From Amaricoccus sp. (GTDB lineage: Bacteria; Pseudomonadota; Alphaproteobacteria; Rhodobacterales; Rhodobacteraceae), in NCBI RefSeq assembly GCF_017993425.1, contig NZ_JAGOMQ010000007.1, forward strand, positions 56,211 through 120,210: a stretch of 64,000 nucleotides of DNA. Reading direction: 5' to 3'. Made by a program: the position numbers and the translations under genes. Positions within the stretch are counted from its first letter, which is position 1. Every line of letters begins with the position of its first letter. Shown piece after piece: positions 26,955 through 35,117 of this stretch. The notes under the pieces were generated by a model. The model was not told where the DNA came from and ran no database searches. It saw only the letters and a list, made by a program, of their open reading frames with translations.

Positions 26955-27644
26955 ATGACGCAGCTCATCGCCTACGCGCCGCTGCTCGCCAAGGGCGCGC
27001 TGATCACCATTGCGCTCGCGCTCCTGTCGCTGGCGGTCGCGACCGCCCTCGGCGCGCTCGGCGCCGCCGGCAAGATCGCCGGCGGCCGCATCGCCCGGAT
27101 GGTGGTGCAGCTCTACACCACCATCGTCCGCGGCGTGCCGGACCTGGTGATGATCCTGCTCATCTACTTCGGCGGCCAGCGGCTGGTGAACATCGTGATG
27201 GGCGTCTTCGGGGCCGGGCCGCTGACCGTCTCGCCCTTCGTGGCGGGCATGCTCGCCATCGGCTTCATCTACGGCGCCTACCTGACGGAGACCTTCCGCG
27301 GGGCCTACATGACGATCCCGCGCGGCCAGACCGAGGCCGCGCAGGCGCTCGGCCTCGGCAGCTGGCCGATGGTGCGCAAGGTGATCGCGCCGCAGCTCGT
27401 CCGCTTCGCGCTGCCGGGCTACGCCAACGTCTGGCAGGTGCTGGTGAAGTCCACGGCCGTCGTCTCGGTGATCGGGCTGCAGGATCTCGTCGGCCTCGCC
27501 AACGACGCCGGCAAGACCGCGCGGCAGCCCTTCGTGTTCTTCACCGCGGTGCTGCTCGTCTATCTCCTCTTCACCTTCCTCTCCCAGCAGGTCTTCGGCT
27601 GGCTGGAGCGGCGGCACGCGCTGGTGGGCCATCATGCGCGTTGA
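26955..27644 (+). CDS. Amino-acid ABC transporter permease (HisQ/OccQ type)
   Basis: A 229-residue inner-membrane permease with about five helices. It has the HisM/HisQ signature TIVRGVPDLVMILLIYFGGQ and the EAA loop EAAQALGLGSWPMVRKVIAP that contacts the ATPase. Its C-terminal end overlaps the start of the second permease by 11 bp, so the two are coupled and act as a heterodimer. Confidence 0.93.
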   Translation: MTQLIAYAPLLAKGALITIALALLSLAVATALGALGAAGKIAGGRIARMVVQLYTTIVRGVPDLVMILLIYFGGQRLVNIVMGVFGAGPLTVSPFVAGMLAIGFIYGAYLTETFRGAYMTIPRGQTEAAQALGLGSWPMVRKVIAPQLVRFALPGYANVWQVLVKSTAVVSVIGLQDLVGLANDAGKTARQPFVFFTAVLLVYLLFTFLSQQVFGWLERRHALVGHHAR

Positions 27645-28326
27645 CCTCGTCCTCGAGAACTGGCGGCTCTTCGCGGCGGGCACGTGGATGACGCTGCAGC
27701 TGACGTTCCTCGCGCTGCTGGTCGGCTTCTGCATCGCGCTGCCCTCCGGCATCGCCCGCGCCCGCAAGACGCCGGTCTGGTCGCAGCTGATCAACGGCTA
27801 CGTCTACCTGTTCCGCGGCACGCCGCTCCTGGTGCAGACCTTCCTGATCTACTACGGCCTGTCGCAGTTCGAATGGATCCGCGACAGCTGGGCCTGGACG
27901 TTCCTGCGCTCGCCCTGGTGGTGCGCGCTCATCGCCTTCTCGCTGAACTCGGGGGCCTATGCCACCGAGATCATCCGCGGGGCGATCGAGACCACGCCGC
28001 GCGGCGAGATCGAGGCGGCGAACGCGCTCGGGCTGTCGAAGCGGCAGGTGGATTTCCTGGTGCTGATCCCCTCGGCGATGCGGCGCGCCCTGCCCCAGTA
28101 TGGCAACGAGGTCGTATTCATGGTGCATGGCACGGCGGTGGCGAGCGTCATCACCATCCAGGACATCCTCGGGGCGGGCCGCACGCTCAACGCGCGGTTC
28201 TACCTCGCCTACGAGGGCTTCCTGACCGCCGCGGCGCTCTACATGCTCATCACCTTCTGCCTCGTGTTCCTGTTCCGCCAGCTGGAGCGGCATTACCTCA
28301 GGCACCTGCGGCCGCGGTCGGCCTGA
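27634..28326 (+). CDS. Amino-acid ABC transporter permease (HisM/OccM type)
   Basis: A 230-residue inner-membrane permease, partner of the preceding one. YVYLFRGTPLLVQTFLIYYG is the family signature and EAANALGLSKRQVDFLVLIP the EAA loop. In His/Occ operons an ATP-binding gene normally follows; here the next gene, only 3 bp downstream, is an RNA methyltransferase, and no family-3 ATPase exists anywhere in the window. The complex must borrow an ATPase encoded elsewhere. Confidence 0.93.
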   Translation: MRVDLVLENWRLFAAGTWMTLQLTFLALLVGFCIALPSGIARARKTPVWSQLINGYVYLFRGTPLLVQTFLIYYGLSQFEWIRDSWAWTFLRSPWWCALIAFSLNSGAYATEIIRGAIETTPRGEIEAANALGLSKRQVDFLVLIPSAMRRALPQYGNEVVFMVHGTAVASVITIQDILGAGRTLNARFYLAYEGFLTAAALYMLITFCLVFLFRQLERHYLRHLRPRSA

Positions 28327-28329
28327 GCG

Positions 28330-29547
28330 ATGCCGGACGAGGAGGACGGCGCGCCGCGCGGCCGGCCGGTGGCGCGGCTGACCCAGAAGGCGCCGGCGCA
28401 GCAGATCCGCCGGGGCGCGCCCTGGGTCTACGCCGACCAGCTGGCGATGGACCGGCGCACCCGCGCCATCCCGGCCGGTTCGATCGTCGAGCTGCAGGAC
28501 GCGGCGCGGGCGCCGCTCGGCGTCGCCGCCTTCAACCCCGGCTCGAAGATCGCGGCGCGGATGCTCGACCGCGACCCCGGCGCGACGATCGACGCGGGCT
28601 GGTTCGCGGCGCGGCTGCGGCGGGCGCTGGCGCTGCGGGAGACGCTTTACGAGGCGCCCTGGTATCGTCTGGTCCATGCGGAGGCGGACGGGCTGCCGGG
28701 GATCGTGATCGACCGCTTCGGCGACGCGCTGGCGGTGCAGCCGAACGCGGCCTGGGCCGAGGCGCATCTTGGCGCGCTGGTCGCCGCCCTGCGGGAGGTG
28801 ACGGGCGCGCGGACGGTGGTGAAGAACGCCGGCGGGCGGGCGCGGGCGCTGGAGGGGCTGTCGGAGGAGACCGTCCTCCTCTCGGGCGGGCTCGACGGGC
28901 CGGTGGCGACGCCGATGAACGGGGCGACCTACCTCGCCGACCTGCTCGGCGGGCAGAAGACCGGGCTCTTCTACGACCAGCGGCCCAACCACGCCTTTGC
29001 GGCGCGGCTGGCGAAGGGGCGGAGCGTGCTCGACGTGTTCTGCCATGTCGGGGGCTTCGGGCTCGCGGCGCTGGTCGGCGGGGCGGCGCGGGCGCTCGGG
29101 GTGGACGGCTCGGCGCCGGCGCTGGCGCTGGCCGAAGGAGGCGCGCGGGCCTCGGGGGTGGCGGACCGCTACGAGGTCCGCAAGGGCGACGCCTTCGACG
29201 CCATGGCGGCGCTCGCCGCCGAGGGGGCGCGGTTCGGCGTGGTGGTGGCCGATCCGCCGGCCTTCGCGCCGAGCCGCTCGGCGCTGGAGGCGGGGCTGCG
29301 GGCCTATGAGCGGGTGGCGCGGCTCGCGGCGGCGCTGGTCGAGCCGGACGGGTTCCTCGTGCTCTGCTCGTGCAGCCACGCCGCCGACCTCGGCCGCTTC
29401 CGCGAGGCGAGCCTGCGCGGGGTCGGCCGCGCCGGCCGGGCGGCGCAGATCCTGCACACCGGCTTCGCCGGGCCGGACCATCCGACCCATCCCGCGCTCG
29501 CCGAGACGGCCTACCTGAAGGCGCTGTTCCTGCGGCTCGGCCCGTGA
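28330..29547 (+). CDS. Class I SAM-dependent RNA methyltransferase, RlmI-like
   Basis: A 405-residue enzyme with an N-terminal PUA-like part (RRGAPWVYADQL, IVELQDA, GVAAFNPGSKIAARML) and a C-terminal Rossmann methyltransferase. The latter has GLFYDQRPNH, VLDVFCHVGGFGL (SAM motif I), VVADPPAFAPS (motif IV) and LVLCSCSHAADL (catalytic-type SCS motif). It resembles RlmI, which makes m5C1962 in 23S rRNA. From memory it also matches what NCBI calls the RSP_2647 family of Rhodobacterales, which would agree with the PIN gene next door. Target in this organism is inferred. Confidence 0.88.
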   Translation: MPDEEDGAPRGRPVARLTQKAPAQQIRRGAPWVYADQLAMDRRTRAIPAGSIVELQDAARAPLGVAAFNPGSKIAARMLDRDPGATIDAGWFAARLRRALALRETLYEAPWYRLVHAEADGLPGIVIDRFGDALAVQPNAAWAEAHLGALVAALREVTGARTVVKNAGGRARALEGLSEETVLLSGGLDGPVATPMNGATYLADLLGGQKTGLFYDQRPNHAFAARLAKGRSVLDVFCHVGGFGLAALVGGAARALGVDGSAPALALAEGGARASGVADRYEVRKGDAFDAMAALAAEGARFGVVVADPPAFAPSRSALEAGLRAYERVARLAAALVEPDGFLVLCSCSHAADLGRFREASLRGVGRAGRAAQILHTGFAGPDHPTHPALAETAYLKALFLRLGP

Positions 29548-29780
29548 TCCGCGGCGGGTGTTCACGCGTGAATATTCGTCAAGCCGTTGATTTGTTTCAT
29601 TGTGTTATACTGTAACAATCGACCCCGGCGCGCTCCGCGACGGGGGCATGGGTGGGACCAGGGGCGCCGCCTCGCCTCGCGACGGCTCCCGCAGATCTAC
29701 GCATTTCAACCCGCTCGACGCGGGGCGGTCGGGACAGGGAGGGCGCCCGGCGCCGGCGTCGTGTCCCGGCGCGGCGCGCC

Positions 29781-30311
29781 GTGAGGGTCCTCCTCGACGC
29801 GAACGTGCTGATGCCCTCGATCCTGCGGGCGGTGCTGCTCGGCGCGGCGGCGGCCGGCGGGTTCGCCCCGCTCTGGTCGGCGCGCATCCTCGAGGAATGG
29901 GCCCGCGCCGCGCGCCGTCGCGGGCCGGAGGTGGAGGCCGAGGCGCGCGCGGCCATCGCGGCGCTGCGGGCCGAATGGCCCGGGGCCGAGGTCCCGGCAG
30001 ACCCGGACCTCGAGGCGACCCTGGCGCTCCCCGATCCGGACGACCGGCATGTGCTCGCCGCCGCGGTGACCGGCGGCGCCGGCGTGCTCCTGACCCGCGA
30101 CCGCGCCGACTTCCCGCCGCGGACGCTGGCGCGCCACGGCGTCCTGCCGCGCGAGCCGGACGGCTTCCTCTGCGACCTCCTCGCCGACGGGGTCGATCTC
30201 GCGGCGGTGGCCGCAGCCGTGGCGGCGCGCACGGAGACGCGTCCCGAGCCGCGGGCGCTCCTGAAGCGGGCGGGCCTGCCCCGTCTCGGCAAGGCGCTGG
30301 CCGCGCGCTGA
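29781..30311 (+). CDS. PIN domain-containing protein (RSP_2648-like)
   Basis: A 176-residue PIN-fold protein: VRVLLDANVLMPSILRAVLL carries the first metal-binding Asp, ARILEEWARAAR the conserved Glu, and DPDDRHVLAAAV and LLTRDRADFP the remaining acidic residues. PIN domains are metal-dependent RNases, commonly VapC toxins. No antitoxin-sized gene precedes it, and the arrangement after an RlmI-type methyltransferase looks like a conserved Rhodobacterales pair, so a housekeeping RNA role is possible. GTG 29781 is chosen because all upstream residues in this frame are non-conserved and arginine-rich. Confidence 0.82.
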   Translation: MRVLLDANVLMPSILRAVLLGAAAAGGFAPLWSARILEEWARAARRRGPEVEAEARAAIAALRAEWPGAEVPADPDLEATLALPDPDDRHVLAAAVTGGAGVLLTRDRADFPPRTLARHGVLPREPDGFLCDLLADGVDLAAVAAAVAARTETRPEPRALLKRAGLPRLGKALAAR

Positions 30312-30413
30312 CGCGCGATCACGGCCTTGCGCGGCCGCGGGTCGTTGTGCCCCGGCGGCGGCGCGGCTAGGGTCCGGCGCGACGCGGCGGGGCCCTTCAT
30401 GCAGGCAGGAGCG

Positions 30414-31619
30414 ATGTTCTGGATCGTGGCGACGGCGCTGCTGCTCGCCGTCGGCGCCACGGTGCTGCGGCCGCTGCTGCGCGGCGGCCGCGGGGCGGAG
30501 CGGCGGGCGAGCTACGACCTGCGCGTCTACCGCGACCAGCTGCGCGAGGTGGAGAGCGACCTTGCCCGCGGCGCGATCACCGCGGACGAGGCCGCGGCAG
30601 TCCGCGTCGAGGTCTCGCGCCGGCTCCTCGCCGCCGCCGACGCCGAGGCGACGGAGGCCTCCGCCGTCGAGGCCCCCGAGCGCGCCTCGCGCGCTGCGGC
30701 GATCGCGGCGGCGGTGGCCCTCGTCCTCGCGGCGGCCGGCGTCTATGCGACGCTCGGCGCGGCGGGCCGGCCGGACGCGCCGCTGACCGAGCGGCTGGCG
30801 GCGCTCGCCCGCGCCCGGGCCGAGCGGCCGAGCCAGGCCGAGGTCGAGGCGATGGCCGCGGAGGCGGGCCACCCCTCGCCCCCCCGGCCGCCGGCGCTCG
30901 CGCCGGACGACGCCGCCCTGCTCGACCGGCTGCGCGTGGCCGTGGCGGCGCGGCCGGACGACCCCACCGGGCAGCGGCTGCTCGCCCGGACCGAGCTGTC
31001 GCTGGGGAACTGGGCGGCAGCGCGCGAGGCGTGGCGGCGGGCGGTGGATCTCGCGGGCGCGGAGGCGACGGCGGAGGATGTCGTCGGCCTCGCGGAGACG
31101 ATGATCCTCGCCACCAACGGCTATGTCTCGCCGGAGGCCGAGGCGTTGCTGACCCGGGCGCTGACGCTCGCGCCGGACGATCCGGCGGCGCGCTACTATT
31201 CCGGGCTGGCGCTGCTGCAGGGCGGCCGGCCGGACATGACCTACAGCCTGTGGTCGCGGCTGCTGGCCGAGGGGCCGGCGGACGCGCCGTGGATCCCGCC
31301 GATCCGGGCGCAGATGCCCGAGGTCGCGGCGCTCGCGGGGCGGCAGCCGCCGCCGGAGGCGTCCGGCGCGCCCGGGGCCGCGACGGACGAGGACCGCGAC
31401 GCGATGATCGAGGGCATGGTGGCGGGTCTCGCCGACCGGCTCGCCGCCGATGGCGGCCCGCCGGAGGACTGGGCGCAGCTCATTCGCTCGCTCGGCGTGC
31501 TCGGGCGCGGCGACGAGGCGACGGCGATCTGGCGCGAGGCGCGCGAGGTCTTCGCCGCCGATCCCGCGGCGCTGGCGCTCCTGCGCGAGACCGCGACGCA
31601 GGCGGGGCTGACGGAATGA
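30414..31619 (+). CDS. ccmI: Cytochrome c-type biogenesis protein CcmI
   Basis: A 401-residue protein with two N-terminal membrane helices: [20 protein letters not shown] at residues 1-20 and a second near residue 100. Between them is a leucine-zipper-like cytoplasmic loop ([20 protein letters not shown]), and a large periplasmic TPR domain follows. It is part of the haem lyase complex with CcmF/H and holds apocytochrome c. An in-frame ATG at 30399 with GCGGGG upstream is also possible; 30414 fits the family start better. Other ccm genes are not adjacent. The stop overlaps ruvX. Confidence 0.9.
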   Translation: MFWIVATALLLAVGATVLRPLLRGGRGAERRASYDLRVYRDQLREVESDLARGAITADEAAAVRVEVSRRLLAAADAEATEASAVEAPERASRAAAIAAAVALVLAAAGVYATLGAAGRPDAPLTERLAALARARAERPSQAEVEAMAAEAGHPSPPRPPALAPDDAALLDRLRVAVAARPDDPTGQRLLARTELSLGNWAAAREAWRRAVDLAGAEATAEDVVGLAETMILATNGYVSPEAEALLTRALTLAPDDPAARYYSGLALLQGGRPDMTYSLWSRLLAEGPADAPWIPPIRAQMPEVAALAGRQPPPEASGAPGAATDEDRDAMIEGMVAGLADRLAADGGPPEDWAQLIRSLGVLGRGDEATAIWREAREVFAADPAALALLRETATQAGLTE

Positions 31620-32092
31620 CCGCGGCGTTCGACGACCCGGTCGCCTTCGCCGCGGCGCTGCCGGCGCGGGGGGCGCTGGCCGGCCTCGACCTCGGGACGG
31701 CGACGATCGGGGTGGCGGTGTCGGACGTCGACCGCCGCATCGCCTCGCCGCTGCGGACGATCCGCCGGAAGAAGTTCGGCGAGGACGCCGCGGCGCTCCT
31801 CGCGCTGGTCGCCGAGCGGGGGATCGCCGGGATCGTGCTCGGCCTGCCGCGCAACATGGACGGCAGCGAGGGCCCGCGGGCGCAGTCGACCCGCGCCTTT
31901 GCGCGGAACCTCGGGCGGCTGACCCCGCTGCCGCTGGCGTTCTGGGACGAGCGGCTGTCGACGGTGGCGGCGGAGCGGGCGCTGCTGGAGGCCGACGCCT
32001 CGCGGCGCCGGCGGGCCGAGGTGATCGACCACGTGGCGGCGGGCTACATCCTGCAGGGGATGCTCGACCGGCTGGCGAGGCTCGCGCCGTGA
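31616..32092 (+). CDS. ruvX: Holliday junction resolvase-like protein RuvX/YqgF
   Basis: A 158-residue RNase H-fold protein. [17 protein letters not shown] carries the first catalytic Asp, [15 protein letters not shown] the second conserved block, [15 protein letters not shown] the Glu, and [10 protein letters not shown] the final Asp. YqgF/RuvX proteins are essential in many bacteria and act in 16S rRNA 3'-end maturation and possibly junction resolution. ATG 31616 overlaps the ccmI stop (ATGA). An open frame extends far upstream but is only the ccmI shadow. Confidence 0.95.
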   Translation: MTAAFDDPVAFAAALPARGALAGLDLGTATIGVAVSDVDRRIASPLRTIRRKKFGEDAAALLALVAERGIAGIVLGLPRNMDGSEGPRAQSTRAFARNLGRLTPLPLAFWDERLSTVAAERALLEADASRRRRAEVIDHVAAGYILQGMLDRLARLAP

Positions 32093-32340
32093 GCGACGAG
32101 ATCTGGAAGCGCGAGGAGGTGGAGAGCCCCTGCGTGAAGGTCTGCGTCATCCACCCGGAGGCGCGGCTCTGCGTCGGCTGCCATCGCAGCATCGACGAGA
32201 TCGCCCGCTGGTCGCGGATGACCCCGGCCGAGCGGCGGGCGGTGATGGCCGAGCTGCCGGCCCGGGCCGCGCTCGTCGCGCCGAGGCGGCGCGGCGGCCG
32301 CGCCGGGCGGCTGGGGCGGGAGCCCGGGGCGGGGGAGTGA
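32089..32340 (+). CDS. DUF1289 domain-containing protein
   Basis: An 83-residue protein with the DUF1289 cysteine pattern SPCVKVC...[15 protein letters not shown] in its first half and an Arg/Gly-rich tail. The four cysteines suggest a small metal- or Fe-S-binding unit; function is unknown. The start is GTG 32089, overlapping the ruvX stop. It is the last gene of the ccmI-ruvX run. Confidence 0.88.
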   Translation: MSDEIWKREEVESPCVKVCVIHPEARLCVGCHRSIDEIARWSRMTPAERRAVMAELPARAALVAPRRRGGRAGRLGREPGAGE

Positions 32341-32494
32341 TCCCGGGGCAATTCACGGAATGTGCTCGCAGAGGCCTCTGCGAAAGGCCCTGACGAGGAG
32401 CGGACCGAGGCGGGCGAGGATGCGGGGCGCGCGGCTAACACGCGTGTTAGCCGGGTCAACATGCTGGAATATATTGGTATTCCGATTCCTGTTT
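32341..32494. other. Intergenic stretch before the MITE-like element
   Basis: No gene is seen. The sequence becomes AT-richer after 32460 and contains one outstanding feature, the 22-bp perfect palindrome listed separately. Confidence 0.5.
32432..32453. promoter_or_regulatory. 22-bp perfect palindrome, operator-like
   Basis: CGGCTAACACG followed directly by its own reverse complement CGTGTTAGCCG, with no loop. A zero-loop dyad of this length suits binding of a dimeric regulator (TetR or MarR style) better than an RNA hairpin. The nearest genes end on both sides and no gene starts within 500 bp, so its target is not evident. Confidence 0.45.
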
Positions 32495-32838
32495 ATCCAA
32501 TGGCAGACTGCACGACAGTGGAGAGAAACCCCGGTCGGGAGAGTGCGGGACGGTGAAGCCAGACGGATTTGACCCGTGGCAAATCCGTCCGCGATCGCCC
32601 CTGCGGGGGGCGAGCGCGTTGCCGCGCTCGCCGGCGCGCTCACGGACGGATTGCGCGCGACGGAGAAATCTGGACCCCCTACGGCTTACGCGCCAACGCG
32701 CTCCAGCCGTCGGCGCGGCGAAAGCCTTGCTTTCGCTTGTCGCGCCGCAGCCTCGCGGGCAGAGCCCGCTTCGATGGGGGGGAGCGACGCGGCCTCGGGC
32801 GGCGACCGGCTCCTGTCGTGCAGTGTGATCCAATGGCA
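32495..32838. mobile_element. MITE-like non-coding insertion with 12-bp TIRs and 11-bp flanking direct repeats
   Basis: The direct repeat ATCCAATGGCA occurs at 32495-32505 and 32828-32838. Just inside lie inverted ends ACTGCACGACAG (32507-32518) and CTGTCGTGCAGT (32813-32824). The roughly 320 bp between has no plausible gene. It holds four strong hairpins: 32562-32589 (10-bp stem), 32609-32632 (9-bp stem, GC only), 32711-32747 (15 pairs with a 4-nt bulge) and 32755-32769 (6-bp stem). Size, ends, target-site-like repeats and lack of coding match a miniature inverted-repeat transposable element. An 11-bp duplication would suit an IS4-type transposase. The ends are 1 and 3 bases from the direct repeats, so the exact boundaries are uncertain. 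Confidence 0.6.
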
Positions 32839-32951
32839 ACGAAGGTTGATGCGCGGGAAACCCTCGGGCCGTGGGTTTTGCGCCCACCCGGGTGAGGATG
32901 TCACGCGGCGGGCGCCGTCGCGGGACGGACCTTGCCGCCGGCTACGGGCCG

Positions 32952-33746
32952 TCAGCGGCGGAGACTGGAGGCGGCGTTGGCGGCGAGGAGGAGCACGATG
33001 GCGGCGACGACGATGGTCGGGCCGGTCGGGCTGTCGAGGCGGATCGAGGCGGAGAGCCCCCCGAGGGCCGCGAGCGTCCCGGCGGCGGCGGCGGCGATCG
33101 CCATCGCTTCGGGGGTGCGGGCGAGGGCGCGGGCGGCGGCGGCCGGCACGATCAGCATCGCGGTGATCAGGAGGACGCCGACGACCTTGATGGCCACGGC
33201 CACCAGCGCGGCCAGCGCCAGCGTCAGCGCGAGGCGCTCGCGGGTCGAGGAGAGGCCGGCGGCGGCGGCGAGGTCGGCGTTGAGCGTGGTCAGGATCAGG
33301 CTGCGCCAGCGCCAGGCGAGGAGGCCGACCACCAGCGCCGCCCCGCCCCAGATCACCGCGAGATCGCCGCGCGTCACCGCGAGGATGTCGCCGAAGAGGT
33401 AGGATTGCAGGTCGACGCGCACCCCGGGCAGGAAGCCGACCGCGACGAGGCCGACGGCGAGCGCCCCGTGCGCCGCGACGCCGAGGAGCGTGTCCGCGGC
33501 GTAGGTGCGCCCCGAGGCGGCGGTGATGGTCAGCGCCATCGCGAGCGCGGTCAGCCCGACCCCGAGGGTCACGGGCAGCGCCGTCGCCAGCGACAGCGTG
33601 ACGCCGAGGAGCGCGGCATGGGCGGTGGCGTCGCCGAAATAGGCCATGCGCCGCCAGACGACGAAGCAGCCGAGCGGGCCGGCGGCGCAGGCCACGCCGA
33701 CGCCGGCGAGCGCCGCCCGCACGAGGAAGTCGTCGAGCGGGCTCAC
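32952..33746 (-). CDS. znuB: Zinc ABC transporter permease
   Basis: A 264-residue inner-membrane permease of the ABC-3 (metal) family with about eight helices. Conserved blocks include GPLGCFVVWRRMAYFGDATAHAALLG (the family entry motif), DTLLGVAAHGALAVGL and KVVGVLLITAMLIVPAAAAR. GTG 33746 overlaps the stop of znuC (GTGA), so coupling is tight. With ZnuC and the divergently encoded ZnuA it forms the high-affinity zinc importer. Confidence 0.94.
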   Translation of the reverse strand: MSPLDDFLVRAALAGVGVACAAGPLGCFVVWRRMAYFGDATAHAALLGVTLSLATALPVTLGVGLTALAMALTITAASGRTYAADTLLGVAAHGALAVGLVAVGFLPGVRVDLQSYLFGDILAVTRGDLAVIWGGAALVVGLLAWRWRSLILTTLNADLAAAAGLSSTRERLALTLALAALVAVAIKVVGVLLITAMLIVPAAAARALARTPEAMAIAAAAAGTLAALGGLSASIRLDSPTGPTIVVAAIVLLLAANAASSLRR

Positions 33747-34537
33747 CCGCCGGTCCCGTGGACGTGGTGGTCGGGGTCGTGGTCGTGCGCATGGGCGTGC
33801 CCGCCGGCCGCGTGCTCGTGGTCGTGCTCGTGGCGGTAGAGGGCGAGCGCCCCCTGGGTGCCGAGGCCGAAGAGCGCGCGGTATTCCGGGGCCGCGGAGA
33901 CGACCGTCGGCGCGCCCTCGCAGCAGACGTGGCCGTTGAGGCAGATCACCCGGTCGGAGGCGGCCATGACGACGTGGAGGTCGTGGCTGACCATGAGGAC
34001 GGCGCAGCCGAGCTCGGCGTGCAGCTCCTCGACGAGGCGGTAGAAGCGGGCCACGCCGGGCTGGTCGAGGCCCTGGGTGGCCTCGTCGAGGACGAGGATG
34101 TCGGGGCGGCGCAGCACGGCCTGGGCGAGGAGCGTGCGCTGGAACTGGCCGCCGGAGAGGTCGATGAGCTGGCGACCCCCCTGCCCCGCCAGCCCGACGC
34201 GGGCGAGCGCGGCGCGCCGCGCCTCCGGGCCGGCATGGTCGCCGGCGATGGCGAGGAAGCGGTCGACCGTCATCGGCATGGTGTGGTCGAGGGCGAGCCG
34301 TTGCGGGACGTAGCCGATGCGCAGCCCCGGCGCGCGGGCGATCGCGCCGGCGTCGGGGCGGTCGGCGCCGATGAGCAGGCGCAGGAAGGTGCTCTTGCCC
34401 GAGCCGTTCGGCCCGACGATGGTCACGATCTCGCCGCGGCGGATGGCGAAGTCGACGCCGGTCAGGATGGCCTGGCCGTCGCGCGCGAAGCCGAGGCCCC
34501 GCGTGGCGAGGAGCGGCGGCGGGAGCGGCGCGTTCAC
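33743..34537 (-). CDS. znuC: Zinc ABC transporter ATP-binding protein
   Basis: A 264-residue ATPase: Walker A GPNGSGKST, signature LSGGQFQRTLLAQA, Walker B ILVLDEATQGLD and switch His in LMVSHDLHVV. The C-terminal 25 residues are His/Asp-rich (HEHDHEHAAGGHAHAHDHD), a feature of zinc-linked ZnuC and a likely metal buffer or sensor. It lies between zur and znuB with 4-nt overlaps on both sides, so zur-znuC-znuB is one transcript. Confidence 0.95.
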   Translation of the reverse strand: MNAPLPPPLLATRGLGFARDGQAILTGVDFAIRRGEIVTIVGPNGSGKSTFLRLLIGADRPDAGAIARAPGLRIGYVPQRLALDHTMPMTVDRFLAIAGDHAGPEARRAALARVGLAGQGGRQLIDLSGGQFQRTLLAQAVLRRPDILVLDEATQGLDQPGVARFYRLVEELHAELGCAVLMVSHDLHVVMAASDRVICLNGHVCCEGAPTVVSAAPEYRALFGLGTQGALALYRHEHDHEHAAGGHAHAHDHDPDHHVHGTGG

Positions 34538-35025
34538 GCCGCGGCCGTCGCGGCGCAGCGGGCGCAGAGGCCCTCGACCTCGACCACGGTGCGCTCCGGC
34601 ACGAAGCCGAACGCGGAGGCGCGCTCGGCGAGGCCCGGCTCGACGTCGAGCGCGGTCTCGGCGACGGCGCGGCAGGCGCGGCAGACCATGAAGGCCGCCG
34701 GATGCGCGCCCTCGCCCGTGCAGGCGACATAGGCGCCGAGGCGCTCGATGCGGTGCGCGAAGCCGTTCTCGACGAGAAAGGCGAGCGCCCGGTAGACCAC
34801 CGGCGGCTGGCCGCCATGGCCGGCCTCGCGCAGGCGGTCGAGGAGCTCGTAGGCCGTCATCGCCCGGTGCGATTCCAGGAGCGCCTCGAGCGCGGTGGCG
34901 CGCGCCGGGGTCAGCCGCAGCCGGCGCGCGCGGCAGCGCTCCTCGGCGGCCGCGAGCGCGCGCGAGCGGCAGTGGGCATGGTCATGCGCTGCGAAGGCGC
35001 GGAGATCGGCGGTTGACGGGTTCAT
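34534..35025 (-). CDS. zur: Fur family transcriptional regulator, Zur type
   Basis: A 163-residue Fur-family protein: a winged helix with RLTPARATALEALLESHRAM and PPVVYRALAFLVENGFAHRI, and a dimerisation domain with paired cysteine motifs CRACRAV and CARCAA that hold the structural zinc. An N-terminal His-rich start (HDHAHC) is present. Its place at the head of znuCB and across from znuA identifies it as the zinc regulator and not Fur or Mur. It probably represses both directions through the site in the divergent promoter. Confidence 0.93.
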   Translation of the reverse strand: MNPSTADLRAFAAHDHAHCRSRALAAAEERCRARRLRLTPARATALEALLESHRAMTAYELLDRLREAGHGGQPPVVYRALAFLVENGFAHRIERLGAYVACTGEGAHPAAFMVCRACRAVAETALDVEPGLAERASAFGFVPERTVVEVEGLCARCAATAAA

Positions 35026-35026
35026 G

Positions 35027-35039
35027 GTTACATTATAAC
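35027..35039. promoter_or_regulatory. Zur-box-like operator between zur and znuA
   Basis: GTTACATTATAAC, an imperfect inverted repeat (GTTA with TAAC arms) in an otherwise GC-rich gap, adjoins the zur start codon and is 79 bp before znuA. It resembles the AT-rich GTTATAATATAAC-type sites of alphaproteobacterial Zur. Placement predicts autoregulation of zur-znuCB and control of znuA. Confidence 0.6.
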
Positions 35040-35117
35040 AGAAGCTCGCCCGATGGCATAGTAGGCGCGGCCCTCGCGCCCCACAAGCTCCGCCGGGCGC
35101 TGCATCGGAGAGGTTCC

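Noticed and set aside
32553..33166. Plus-strand small proteins in the MITE-like region
   Set aside because: Frames consist of hairpin arms and shadows of znuB. There is no ribosome site and no conservation signal.
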